A DNA stretch of 64,000 nt. It comes from JASDSY01 sp041441465 (GTDB taxonomy: Bacteria > Muiribacteriota > UBA9980). Below, piece after piece: positions 27,885 through 35,592 of this stretch. The notes beneath the pieces were generated by a model. It saw nothing but the letters and a program-made list of their open reading frames with translations. It was not told the DNA's origin and searched no databases. The translations under genes were made by a program, and so were the position numbers. The stretch lies in the NCBI GenBank assembly GCA_041441465.1, contig JASDSY010000017.1:1-64000 (forward strand), given 5' to 3'. Within the stretch, counting starts at the first letter, position 1; each line of letters starts with the position of its first letter.

Positions 27885-28231
27885 ATATAATCGTCAGCGC
27901 CGGAATCCAGGCCTTTGACTTTGGCTGTTTCAGTGTCGTTGCCGGACAATATTAAAACAGGTATTTCATCATTGAAATTTCTTAGAAAAGCGAGAAGGTC
28001 GAACCCTGAGCCGTCTGGAAGTTTAAGATCAAAAACGATTAAGTTATATTTTGTTGAGTTTTGCTTGAATTTTTCGAGTTCGGAAAAAGCTTCTTTATAA
28101 CTGGTAATGAATTTTGGTTGGAAATTTTCTTTTTTAAAGACTAAATCCATCATTTTATTAAGAATTACATCATCGTCTACGAATAATATTTGAAGCGTTT
28201 CTTTATTGGCTGATGGTTCTCTGCTGCTCAT
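27866..28231 (-). pseudogene. OmpR-family response regulator, receiver half
   Basis: A 121-residue receiver domain with the acidic pair DDD near residue 20, phospho-acceptor Asp in IVFDLKLPDGSGFD, Thr/Ser strand ILSGND and the Lys of DDYICKPF. It terminates two residues later because of a single-base frameshift. Everything on both sides of the shift is intact, so the loss is recent or not real. It is divergent from pstS with 240 bases between the two starts. That makes it a candidate phosphate-responsive regulator of the PhoB/PhoP type (inference). No partner kinase is adjacent. Confidence 0.75.
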
Positions 28232-28318
28232 TACCTATTAACCTTTCGACTAAACAGGAAATTAATGAAAAATGTTTTTTAAAACTTTTCTACTTATAGT
28301 TTTATTAATTAGTATGTC

Positions 28319-28347
28319 ATTATAGCAAAATCAATATTGAGTGTCAA
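28319..28347 (-). promoter_or_regulatory. Promoter of the OmpR-type regulator
   Basis: Minus strand: TTGACA (28347-28342), a 17-base spacer and TATAAT (28324-28319), with TGC directly before the -10, so it is also an extended -10. Full consensus match. The leader is about 80 bases. Confidence 0.8.
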
Positions 28348-28411
28348 TTCATTTTTTGTATATTCAGTTTTATTGATGTTTTATAAATAAAAAATCAATT
28401 CAAAAAATATA

Positions 28412-28440
28412 TTGCATTTTTAACTTAATTATTATAAAAT
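28412..28440 (+). promoter_or_regulatory. Promoter of the pst operon
   Basis: TTGCAT at 28412-28417, a 17-base spacer and TAAAAT at 28435-28440, about 25 bases before the predicted start at 28472. I did not find convincing Pho-box direct repeats in 28232-28471. Confidence 0.6.
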
Positions 28441-28471
28441 AATCCTCGAAAAAATAAAAAAATAGAGTGAT

Positions 28472-29416
28472 ATGTTTGCTATGGAATGTGATGGTTGGCC
28501 TGAAATATCCTTTTTTAAAATAAATTCGAAAGCCGTTTTATTGGCTTATCTTATTATTGCGTTGTCTTTATTAAATTATGGATGCGGTGTGCAGGAAAAA
28601 GATTCTGCTAAAAAAGAAAATGCCGGTAATTTAATGACGCTGCCCTCGAAATCACAAAAGAAAATTCAAAAAATAATGATTGCCGGTTCTACGTCGGTTC
28701 AGCCTATAGCCGAGAAACTGGCTGAGCACTATATGGCGCTGCACCCTGAGGCTAAAATCGAAGTGCAGGGTGGCGGTTCATCTGCCGGTATTCAGGCCGC
28801 CAAAACAGGCGCAGCGGAAATAGGCGCTTCTTCGCGAGAATTAAAGCAGGATGAAAAAGAATTGTGTGAGTTCATTCTTGCTTATGATGCAATCGTACTT
28901 ATCGTAAATCCTAAAAATAAAATTTCAAACCTGTCGCTTGACCAGGCGATGAAAATATTTTCAGGCCAGTCCAGTGATTGGTCGGCAGTCGATACTTCTG
29001 AATGCGGCCATATAACCTGTATTACAAGAGAAGAAGGTTCGGGAACGCGTACTGCTTTTGAAGAATTAATAATGCGTAAAAAAGCTGAAATCGCCGACAG
29101 ATGCCTTGTTCAAGATTCTACCGGCGCTCTGCGCGAAATAGTCGCCGATGATCCTAACGCTATAGGTTATGTTTCATTCGGCGGAATTAACGATAAGGTC
29201 AAGCCTCTTTCAATAGATTATGTTAAGCCTTTAATGGAAAATTTCAGGCAAATTGATAATTCGAAAAAATATAAAATTATAAGGCCTTTTTTGTTCGTGA
29301 CACGTTCAAAGCCGGAAGGTTTGTGTTTGGATTTTATGAATTACATACGCTCTGAAGAAGGCATAAAAATACTGACTCGGGAAGGATTAATACCGGCCGA
29401 TGACCAGAAGAAATAA
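28472..29416 (+). CDS. pstS: Phosphate ABC transporter, substrate-binding lipoprotein PstS
   Basis: Captures phosphate outside the membrane and delivers it to PstC/PstA. The 314 residues start with a membrane-inserting segment (20-36) and a lipobox-like NYGC (C38), which is non-standard at -3. The phosphate-binding loops follow: MIAGSTSVQP, the Gly-rich VQGGGSSAG, the REEGSGTRTAFEE helix start, and NAIGYVSFGG. All are typical of PstS. The stop overlaps pstC by 17 bases. ATG 28472 has a modest site (AGAGTG); Met4 is an alternative. Confidence 0.93.
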   Translation: MFAMECDGWPEISFFKINSKAVLLAYLIIALSLLNYGCGVQEKDSAKKENAGNLMTLPSKSQKKIQKIMIAGSTSVQPIAEKLAEHYMALHPEAKIEVQGGGSSAGIQAAKTGAAEIGASSRELKQDEKELCEFILAYDAIVLIVNPKNKISNLSLDQAMKIFSGQSSDWSAVDTSECGHITCITREEGSGTRTAFEELIMRKKAEIADRCLVQDSTGALREIVADDPNAIGYVSFGGINDKVKPLSIDYVKPLMENFRQIDNSKKYKIIRPFLFVTRSKPEGLCLDFMNYIRSEEGIKILTREGLIPADDQKK

Positions 29417-30260
29417 CGAAAAAATAACGAAAAATATCCTTATGATAATCGCGTTGTCAGCGGTTTCGGCTTTGTTTTTAATAACGGGCTTTATTTTTGC
29501 CGAAGGGCTTCCGGTTATATTCAAAGCCGGAATTTTTAATTTTATATGCGGAATCAAATGGGCCCCGACTAAAGGTAGTTTCGGGATATTGCCGATGATC
29601 ATAGGTTCATTTGAAGTAATGTTCGGCGCCATGCTTTTCAGTGTGCCGCTTGCGCTTTTATGCGCGATATATCTTTCGGAATTCGCGTCAGCGCGAGCCA
29701 GAAACGTACTTAAGCCTGCAATTGAAGTGCTCGCCGGAATTCCCTCGGTGGTGTATGGTTTTATCGGCATGCAGGTCATAGTTCCGTTCATAAGAAATTA
29801 TATAGGCGGCAGCGGATTTTCAGTTCTTGGATGCTCTATTGTCCTGGCTATAATGGTGCTGCCTACGATCACGAGTATAGCATTTGACGCTATAAAAGCT
29901 GTGCCTATGTCGTACAGGGCCGGATCGCTCGCGCTTGGCGCCACAAAATGGCAGACTATCAAAATGGTCGTGGTACCTGCCGCGCGTTCAGGAATAATAG
30001 CGGCGATAATTCTCGGCATGGGTCGTGCGATCGGTGAAACAATGGCTGTTATTATGATTGCCGGTAATTCTTTGATCATACCTGTTTCGCCGCTAGATCC
30101 TTTACGCACGCTTACCAGCAATATCGCGCTCGAGATGGGCTACGCTTCCGGCGATCACAGACAGGCGCTGTTCGCTACCGGAGTTATTCTTTTCGTGATA
30201 ATAATGTTTTTGAATACATTCGCTAATTTTATTATAAACAGGGCGGTGGCTAAAAAATGA
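29400..30260 (+). CDS. pstC: Phosphate ABC transporter permease PstC
   Basis: Integral membrane subunit of 286 residues with six hydrophobic segments. It forms the phosphate path together with PstA. Family signatures are VPLALLCAIYLSEFA, VLAGIPSVVYGF, and the EAA-type coupling loop GSLALGATKWQTI near residue 180, which docks onto the ATPase. GRAIGETMAV follows. It overlaps pstS by 17 bases and shares ATGA with pstA, so the three genes are translationally coupled. Confidence 0.93.
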   Translation: MTRRNNEKITKNILMIIALSAVSALFLITGFIFAEGLPVIFKAGIFNFICGIKWAPTKGSFGILPMIIGSFEVMFGAMLFSVPLALLCAIYLSEFASARARNVLKPAIEVLAGIPSVVYGFIGMQVIVPFIRNYIGGSGFSVLGCSIVLAIMVLPTITSIAFDAIKAVPMSYRAGSLALGATKWQTIKMVVVPAARSGIIAAIILGMGRAIGETMAVIMIAGNSLIIPVSPLDPLRTLTSNIALEMGYASGDHRQALFATGVILFVIIMFLNTFANFIINRAVAKK

Positions 30261-31090
30261 TTAAGCCTGAAACCGAACAGATTTTAGCTGAAATTGCCCT
30301 TAAGACCGCAGCTTTTATGACAATACTCGTGCTTTGTTTTATAGTCGGGTTTCTTTTTGTAAAAGGTCTTCCGGCACTTTCATGGAGTTTTCTTTTTGAA
30401 AATCCCCATGATATGGGGCGGAGCGGCGGAATATTTTCAGCGATTCTCGGGACTTTTTTGCTGGCGCTGCTTTCACTTATGATTTCAACTCCGCTTGGCG
30501 TTGGAACGGCGATATTTTTAACTGAATATACCCAGGAATCTATAATTACAAAGATTATCAGGTTCGGTGCGGATTGCCTGAGTGGGATTCCGTCTATAAT
30601 ATTCGGATTGTTCGGATTCGTGCTTTTCGTCATAAAAATGAATCTGGGTTGGTGCATATTGTCAGGCGCGCTTACGATGTCGTTTATGATTTTGCCTACG
30701 ATTATTAGGACCGCCGAAGAGGCGATAAAAACGGTCCCTGATGATCTTCGCGAGGCCAGTCTTTCGCTGGGCGCAACAAAATGGCAGACTATCACGAAAG
30801 TAGTTTTGCCCGAGGCGGTGCCTGGAATAATGACCGGCGTTGTTCTTGGAATTGGAAGAACGGTCGGTGAAACGGCGGTTGTTATATTTACGGCCGGGTC
30901 CGCCCTGGCCACTCCGAAATCGGTTTTTGATTCAACCCGTACAATGGCCGTTCATTTTTATATAATCGCGCGCGAGGGCATATCGACTCAAAACGCTTAT
31001 GGCACGGCGCTGCTAATAGTAACGGCGATTTTAATGATTAATCTGACTGCGTATTTTTTAATGAATAAACTGATGACCAATAAAAGGTAA
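30257..31090 (+). CDS. pstA: Phosphate ABC transporter permease PstA
   Basis: Integral membrane subunit of 277 residues with six hydrophobic segments. Motifs: STPLGVGTAIFLTEY, LSGIPSIIFGLFG, the EAA coupling loop EASLSLGATKWQTI, and GIGRTVGETAVV. The coupling loop core LGATKWQTI is identical to that of PstC, so the loops alone do not say which ATPase each permease contacts. It starts in an ATGA overlap with pstC and is followed after ten bases by the first ATPase gene. Confidence 0.93.
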   Translation: MIKPETEQILAEIALKTAAFMTILVLCFIVGFLFVKGLPALSWSFLFENPHDMGRSGGIFSAILGTFLLALLSLMISTPLGVGTAIFLTEYTQESIITKIIRFGADCLSGIPSIIFGLFGFVLFVIKMNLGWCILSGALTMSFMILPTIIRTAEEAIKTVPDDLREASLSLGATKWQTITKVVLPEAVPGIMTGVVLGIGRTVGETAVVIFTAGSALATPKSVFDSTRTMAVHFYIIAREGISTQNAYGTALLIVTAILMINLTAYFLMNKLMTNKR

Positions 31091-31100
31091 GGAACGGCAT

Positions 31101-31910
31101 TTGGAACGCAAAAACGTCAAATTACAAATTAATAACTATTGTGCTTATTTCAAGGAGCTTCAAATACCAGGCCCGGATTATTCCGAATCGGCGCCGAAAA
31201 CAGAAAAAGTCCTTGAAAGCGTTAACCTCGATATATATGAAAATGAGATTTTCAGCATAATAGGTCCTGCACGTTCAGGCAAAACGACATTGTTAAGATC
31301 CATTAACAGGCTGAATGACGAGAATTTGAAATTTAGTTATAAAGGCGATATTTTACTTGACGGTAAATCCATATATCAAAATGATACCGATGTTTCGGAA
31401 CTGAGACGCACCGTCGGTATGGTGTTTGCCCGTCCGGTAGTCCTGCCGATGAGTATATTTGAAAATATAGCTTACGGCCTCCGCCTCAAAGGAATCAATA
31501 AAAGAGATGAATTAATGGCGCGTGCCGAGGAATCTTTGAAAGCTTCTTATCTATGGGAAGAAGTTAAAAACAGGCTTAACTCGCCGGCCCAGGCTATTTC
31601 CGGCGGACAGCAGCAGCGGCTTTGCATCGCGCGCGTTATTGCCCTGAAACCTGAAATAATAATGCTGGACGAACCCACATCGGCACTCGATCCGATTTCA
31701 ACGACCAAGATCGAAGATACGCTCTCTGAATTAAAGGAAAAATATACAATAATACTTGTCACTAATAATACCAAGCAGGCGGCCCGCGTTGGAACAAGAA
31801 CCGCATTTTTTCTGATGGGAAGAATGATTGAATGCGCCGATACCGAACAAATGTTCACAAGTCCGTATTTCAAGGAAACTGAAGATTATATAACCGGCCG
31901 TTTCGGTTGA
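31101..31910 (+). CDS. pstB: PstB-like ATPase 1 (intact signature, altered Q- and H-loops)
   Basis: Nucleotide-binding subunit of 269 residues starting at TTG 31101, with AAGGAA in front. Walker A GPARSGKTT (55-63), signature SGGQQQR (167-173), Walker B IIMLDEP (D190, E191) and D-loop SALDP are intact. The Q-loop position, normally Gln in MVFQRP, is Ala (MVFARP, A110). The switch histidine, normally VTHN, is Asn (VTNN, N222). Both changes are plain in the DNA (GCC at 31428, AAT at 31764). Loss of these two residues usually cripples hydrolysis at the site built on this subunit, while its signature can still serve the partner. An N-terminal extension (14-36) is longer than usual. Confidence 0.88.
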   Translation: MERKNVKLQINNYCAYFKELQIPGPDYSESAPKTEKVLESVNLDIYENEIFSIIGPARSGKTTLLRSINRLNDENLKFSYKGDILLDGKSIYQNDTDVSELRRTVGMVFARPVVLPMSIFENIAYGLRLKGINKRDELMARAEESLKASYLWEEVKNRLNSPAQAISGGQQQRLCIARVIALKPEIIMLDEPTSALDPISTTKIEDTLSELKEKYTIILVTNNTKQAARVGTRTAFFLMGRMIECADTEQMFTSPYFKETEDYITGRFG

Positions 31911-31965
31911 TTTCTTAATCTTGAAATATATTTTATTAATTGTTGAAATTTAGGATAAATAAAGA

Positions 31966-32745
31966 ATGATTGATGAAACGATAATTACGCAGCCAATAAT
32001 GAAAATAAAGGAACTTGACTTTTATTACGGCTCCTTTCACGCCATAAAAAAAGTCACGATGGATATTTTGCCGCGGACGATAGTGGCGCTTATAGGTCCG
32101 TCCGGATGCGGAAAATCTACGCTTTTGAAAATATTAAACCGCATGTGCGATATCGTTGACGGCGCCAAAGTAACGCATGGCGATATAATTTATAAGGAAA
32201 AAAGCATATTTTCAAATGAATGGAACATCAATCAATTAAGAAAACAGATCGGAATGGTATTTCAGCAGCCAAATCCTTTTCCTCTTTCGATAAGGGAAAA
32301 TATCGAGTACGGTCCGCGCGTTCACGGCATAACCAGTAAGGACGCGCTCGAAAAGATAGTCCGTGATTCTCTCGAATCAGTTTTATTATGGGACCATCTT
32401 AAAGACAAATTAAATAAAAAAGCGACCGAACTTTCGCCGGACGATCAGCAAAGATTATGTATCGCGCGCCTTGTTGCTACCGAACCGGAAATATTATTGA
32501 TGGACGAACCGTGCTCGACTCTTGATCCGATCGCCACAGGCGGAGTCGAGGAATTAATGCAAAAATTAAAAGAGAAATATACTATCGTTATAGTTACGCA
32601 TAATATGCAGCAGGCTGCCCGCGTTTCAGATTTTACAGGTTTTATGCTGCTCGGCGAGCTTATCGAATATAATAAAACCGGAACTTTATTTTCAAGGCCT
32701 GTCGATAAACGCACTGACGATTATATTTCAGGACGCTACGGTTGA
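31966..32745 (+). CDS. pstB: PstB-like ATPase 2 (intact catalytic loops, degenerate signature)
   Basis: Nucleotide-binding subunit of 259 residues, the normal PstB length. Walker A GPSGCGKST (44-52), Q-loop MVFQQPNPFP (Q100), Walker B LLMDEP (D180, E181), D-loop STLDP and switch VTHNMQQAARV (H212) are canonical. The ABC signature, normally LSGGQQQRLCIAR, reads LSPDDQQRLCIAR: both glycines are replaced (P158, D159) and the next Gln is Asp (D160). The defect is the mirror image of that in the preceding gene, so the two probably work as an obligate heterodimer. It lies 55 bases after the first ATPase gene and 304 bases before phoU. Confidence 0.9.
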   Translation: MIDETIITQPIMKIKELDFYYGSFHAIKKVTMDILPRTIVALIGPSGCGKSTLLKILNRMCDIVDGAKVTHGDIIYKEKSIFSNEWNINQLRKQIGMVFQQPNPFPLSIRENIEYGPRVHGITSKDALEKIVRDSLESVLLWDHLKDKLNKKATELSPDDQQRLCIARLVATEPEILLMDEPCSTLDPIATGGVEELMQKLKEKYTIVIVTHNMQQAARVSDFTGFMLLGELIEYNKTGTLFSRPVDKRTDDYISGRYG

Positions 32746-33049
32746 TCGGTAATTTTTTTACGAACCGGTTATATTTTTCTTAATGACTTTGGCAGAACAA
32801 AATATACCGTAAAATAATGTTTCTTAAATTAAATTCGCAATTGTTTTTTGTTTACTAAAGTTTGATGTTTCAAAAATATCTTTAAATTAAGAAATTTTTA
32901 AAAAAATAAAATTTTATTTTTATTCTTTAGATTTTAAAACCAGGTGTAAATAAGTTGGTTAAAAAATATGAATTACTTTAATAATGCTGGTTTTGTTATA
33001 AGTTATGTTGATATAAATTATACTTAAAATTAACTACCGGAGGAGAGAT
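32746..33049. other. Intergenic region between pstB2 and phoU
   Basis: AT-rich; I see no terminator, repeat or RNA. TATAAA- and TATACT-like words near 33012-33024 sit before phoU but lack a -35 at normal spacing. phoU may be read from here or by read-through. Confidence 0.35.
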
Positions 33050-33766
33050 ATGGGGAAGGTATTCGAAAAAGAGATAGAAAGCCTTAAAAGCAAGTTGAAT
33101 GAAATGGCGCAGATTACCAAAAACATGGTAAACGGAGTAATAACCGCTCTGGTAAAGCGCGATGAAAGTTCATTGAAGGACATACATGAAAATGAGGAAA
33201 AAGTTAATCGCCTTGAAATGGAAATTGATGATCTGGCATGGAAAATGATTGCATTGAGGCAGCCGATGGGTACTGACCTTCGTTTTATAATATGTTCTAT
33301 GAAAGTTAATTCGGTTTTGGAACGGGTCGGCGATGAGGCTATTAATATATTGAAAAAAGTCGATTATCTGCTGAGTGTGCCGGCGCTGAAACCGCTTATC
33401 GATCTCCCGCGCATGTCTGACCTGGCGCTTGAATCGTTATCGGACAGCGTTAAAACGCTCTTTGACGCGGATATGGACCTGGCCCGTGAAATATGCCTTA
33501 ATGACGGCGATATCGATAATCTGCGCGACCAGATTTACCGAGAGCTTTTAACTTATATGCAAGACAGCAGCGATAATATCCAGCGCGCTCTTAACCTGAT
33601 CTTTATCGCAAAAAGTCTCGAAAGAATCGGCGACCTCGCCACCGATATCGCTGAAGATGCCATCTATCTTCATCAGGGTAAGGATGTCAGGCACCATTCC
33701 GAAAGCGATGAGGAATTCAAGAGAAATTATAAAAAAAAAGGCCGTAAACCGTCGGACGGGAAATAA
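33050..33766 (+). CDS. phoU: Phosphate-signalling protein PhoU
   Basis: All-helical cytoplasmic protein of 238 residues made of two homologous three-helix bundles, normal for the family. Both copies of the metal-binding E-x-x-x-D motif are visible (VLERVGDEA in the first half, SLERIGDLATDIAED in the second). PhoU restrains the Pst transporter and its sensor kinase when phosphate is ample. The Lys/Arg-rich tail after residue 215 is an extra. GGAGGAG lies six bases before the ATG. It closes the pst cluster. Confidence 0.93.
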   Translation: MGKVFEKEIESLKSKLNEMAQITKNMVNGVITALVKRDESSLKDIHENEEKVNRLEMEIDDLAWKMIALRQPMGTDLRFIICSMKVNSVLERVGDEAINILKKVDYLLSVPALKPLIDLPRMSDLALESLSDSVKTLFDADMDLAREICLNDGDIDNLRDQIYRELLTYMQDSSDNIQRALNLIFIAKSLERIGDLATDIAEDAIYLHQGKDVRHHSESDEEFKRNYKKKGRKPSDGK

Positions 33767-33801
33767 AATATAATTGAAATTGAAACGTAACCATAAAAAT
33801 A

Positions 33802-33830
33802 TTGAAAATATGAAAAAAAAGTTATATAAT
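33802..33830 (+). promoter_or_regulatory. Promoter of the gene at 33892
   Basis: TTGAAA at 33802-33807, a 17-base spacer and TATAAT at 33825-33830. A hairpin overlaps the expected transcription start (33828-33866). Confidence 0.55.
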
Positions 33831-33866
33831 ATTTTTTTGCCGGTTTAAAAACCGCAAAAAATATTA
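33828..33866. repeat. AT-rich inverted repeat overlapping a transcription start
   Basis: Arms AATATTTTTTTGC plus CGGTTT and AAACCG plus CAAAAAATATT, about 17 pairs with one bulged T and one bulged C, around a two-base centre. The T-tract precedes and the A-tract follows, the reverse of a plus-strand terminator. It lies between phoU and the gene at 33892. Confidence 0.55.
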
Positions 33867-33891
33867 AATTATCTGGAAAAGGTGTTAGATT

Positions 33892-35436
33892 ATGGCTGGG
33901 TCAAATGATAAAATAGCATTTATGAAAGAAATTATAAGCTTGATGATTGTGTGCTTGAGCTTGATAAGCGCTCTTATGTCTTCGGCGGCCGTGCAATTCT
34001 TTAAAGATATTAAAATTGCTCCGTGGGTTGTTATATTAATTATCGCGGTTCTTTTTTTTGTGGCACAGGTGATTTTAAGGATAACCTGCGGCGACGAGAA
34101 ATATAACGAAATTAAAAAGAAAATATTTTCGACGGCGCTTGATTATGCGGTTATAGTTGCCGTAATTGCCGGCTTATATTTCGGCGGAAAGTATGCCGTG
34201 AACGAATATTATTCACAGTCGTCCGAAAGCAGCGTAAAAACTGAAAATACAAAGGACGTCAAAGAAACTTCGAAACAGGATCCTAAAGTAACTAAAGCCG
34301 CCGTAGCTGTCAATAAAGCTAAAGATAAAGAACATGACCGTGAAAAAGAAAAAGATCGCGAAAAGCAGGCGCAGAAAGAAAAAGATGCTAAAAAGTTGCC
34401 GGCTAAAGCCGCCGAGGAAAAAGCGAATGTGAAAACGGCTAAATCGACAGAATCTTCGAAGGAAACTTCAAAGAAAGAAAAAGCTGATCATAAAGAAAGT
34501 ACGGCTAAAGCAGCTGACAGCAAAAACGCTGAAAAAAACAACGATAAAATCGCTGAAAACACAGCGCAAAAACAAAATTCAGCTCCTGTTGACGCAAATA
34601 AAGACGCAGTCAAACCTGCAGCCGTTGTGACCGATAAAACTCAAGCGGCCGAAACCGTAAAACCTCAACCAGCCGAAATCATTAAAACTCAGGAAGTCGC
34701 TGTAAAGCCGGAAAAAGCGATTGAAGATAAAAAAGCCACGACTGAGGCTGCGGTTAGTCCTTCGCAGCCGGCCGTTCCGGCAAAAGTTGAAACTGCCAAA
34801 CCTGCAGAAGCACTAAAATCAGATGAAGTAAAAATATCTGAAGATAAAAAAGGCGTTTCGCCAGCCGCTCCAGCAGTATCCAATACTAATGTCGTTACGT
34901 CTAACACCAATACAGTCACGACAGCTCCCGCCAATACCGCTCAGCAAAGCGTAGTGATAAATGTTACCGGCACTAATGAAGTGCAGGGCGTTACAGTTAA
35001 AGCGCAGCAGGGAACAAAACCAGCTGAAACTGTGCCTGCGCAAGCTAATCAGCCGGCTTCCGAGGAAGCTGCTCCTAAAACGGAAGTTACGGTTGACGAT
35101 ATCGACGGTACAAGCAATTCGGTGCCGCTCGCTCCTTTGAATAAAGATAACAGCGATTCTCTCAAATCTCAGGATCAACTGAAAGACGATAATATAAAAG
35201 TTCAGAAAGATTTTGACCTGAAAGACGCCGGCGATCAGCTTCAAAAAGCCGGTGAAAAAGTCGTAAAAGGCGGAAAAGTAGTTCTCGATAAAACCGGCCG
35301 CGGCTTGAAGAAAGGATTCGAAGGCATAAAAAAGGTATTCAAAAAGGATAGCAATAATAATAATAACGCCAATGATAACAACACGAATGACAAGCCTACT
35401 GAAGAAGATAAAATAGAAAACGTTATTACTGAATAA
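33892..35436 (+). CDS. Membrane-anchored protein with long charged low-complexity tail
   Basis: Not assigned to a family. The 514-residue product has three membrane segments at about 12-35, 42-64 and 83-105. A very long Lys/Glu/Ala/Pro/Val-rich region follows (115-400; for example HDREKEKDREKQAQ and repeated KPAE words), with a Ser/Thr/Asn tract in the middle. A short ordered-looking end contains KVVKGGKVVLDKTGRGLKKG before an Asn-rich stretch. It may span the envelope or act as a tether. It lies after phoU with its own promoter and ends at a strong terminator, so it is a single-gene unit. Confidence 0.7.
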   Translation: MAGSNDKIAFMKEIISLMIVCLSLISALMSSAAVQFFKDIKIAPWVVILIIAVLFFVAQVILRITCGDEKYNEIKKKIFSTALDYAVIVAVIAGLYFGGKYAVNEYYSQSSESSVKTENTKDVKETSKQDPKVTKAAVAVNKAKDKEHDREKEKDREKQAQKEKDAKKLPAKAAEEKANVKTAKSTESSKETSKKEKADHKESTAKAADSKNAEKNNDKIAENTAQKQNSAPVDANKDAVKPAAVVTDKTQAAETVKPQPAEIIKTQEVAVKPEKAIEDKKATTEAAVSPSQPAVPAKVETAKPAEALKSDEVKISEDKKGVSPAAPAVSNTNVVTSNTNTVTTAPANTAQQSVVINVTGTNEVQGVTVKAQQGTKPAETVPAQANQPASEEAAPKTEVTVDDIDGTSNSVPLAPLNKDNSDSLKSQDQLKDDNIKVQKDFDLKDAGDQLQKAGEKVVKGGKVVLDKTGRGLKKGFEGIKKVFKKDSNNNNNANDNNTNDKPTEEDKIENVITE

Positions 35437-35484
35437 AATCCGCGTTTATTAAACGGTTGATCACTGAAATTTAATTAAAATATA

Positions 35485-35528
35485 AAAAAAGGCTGACTAA
35501 AAAAAATTAATTTTTGGCAGCCTTTTTT
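35485..35528 (+). terminator. Intrinsic terminator
   Basis: Perfect 11-pair stem AAAAAAGGCTG / CAGCCTTTTTT with a T-run, ending the unit at 33892-35436. The A-run on the other side would let it work on the minus strand too. Confidence 0.85.
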
Positions 35529-35592
35529 GTTTTTAGATTTTGTTATTATTACTTTGTCGTTAAGAATTTTTTATTTGATTAAAAACCTTTAA

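Noticed and set aside
28232..28471. Pho-box repeats between the regulator and pstS
   Set aside because: TTA-rich words occur, but no convincing direct repeats with the right period can be separated from AT-rich background.
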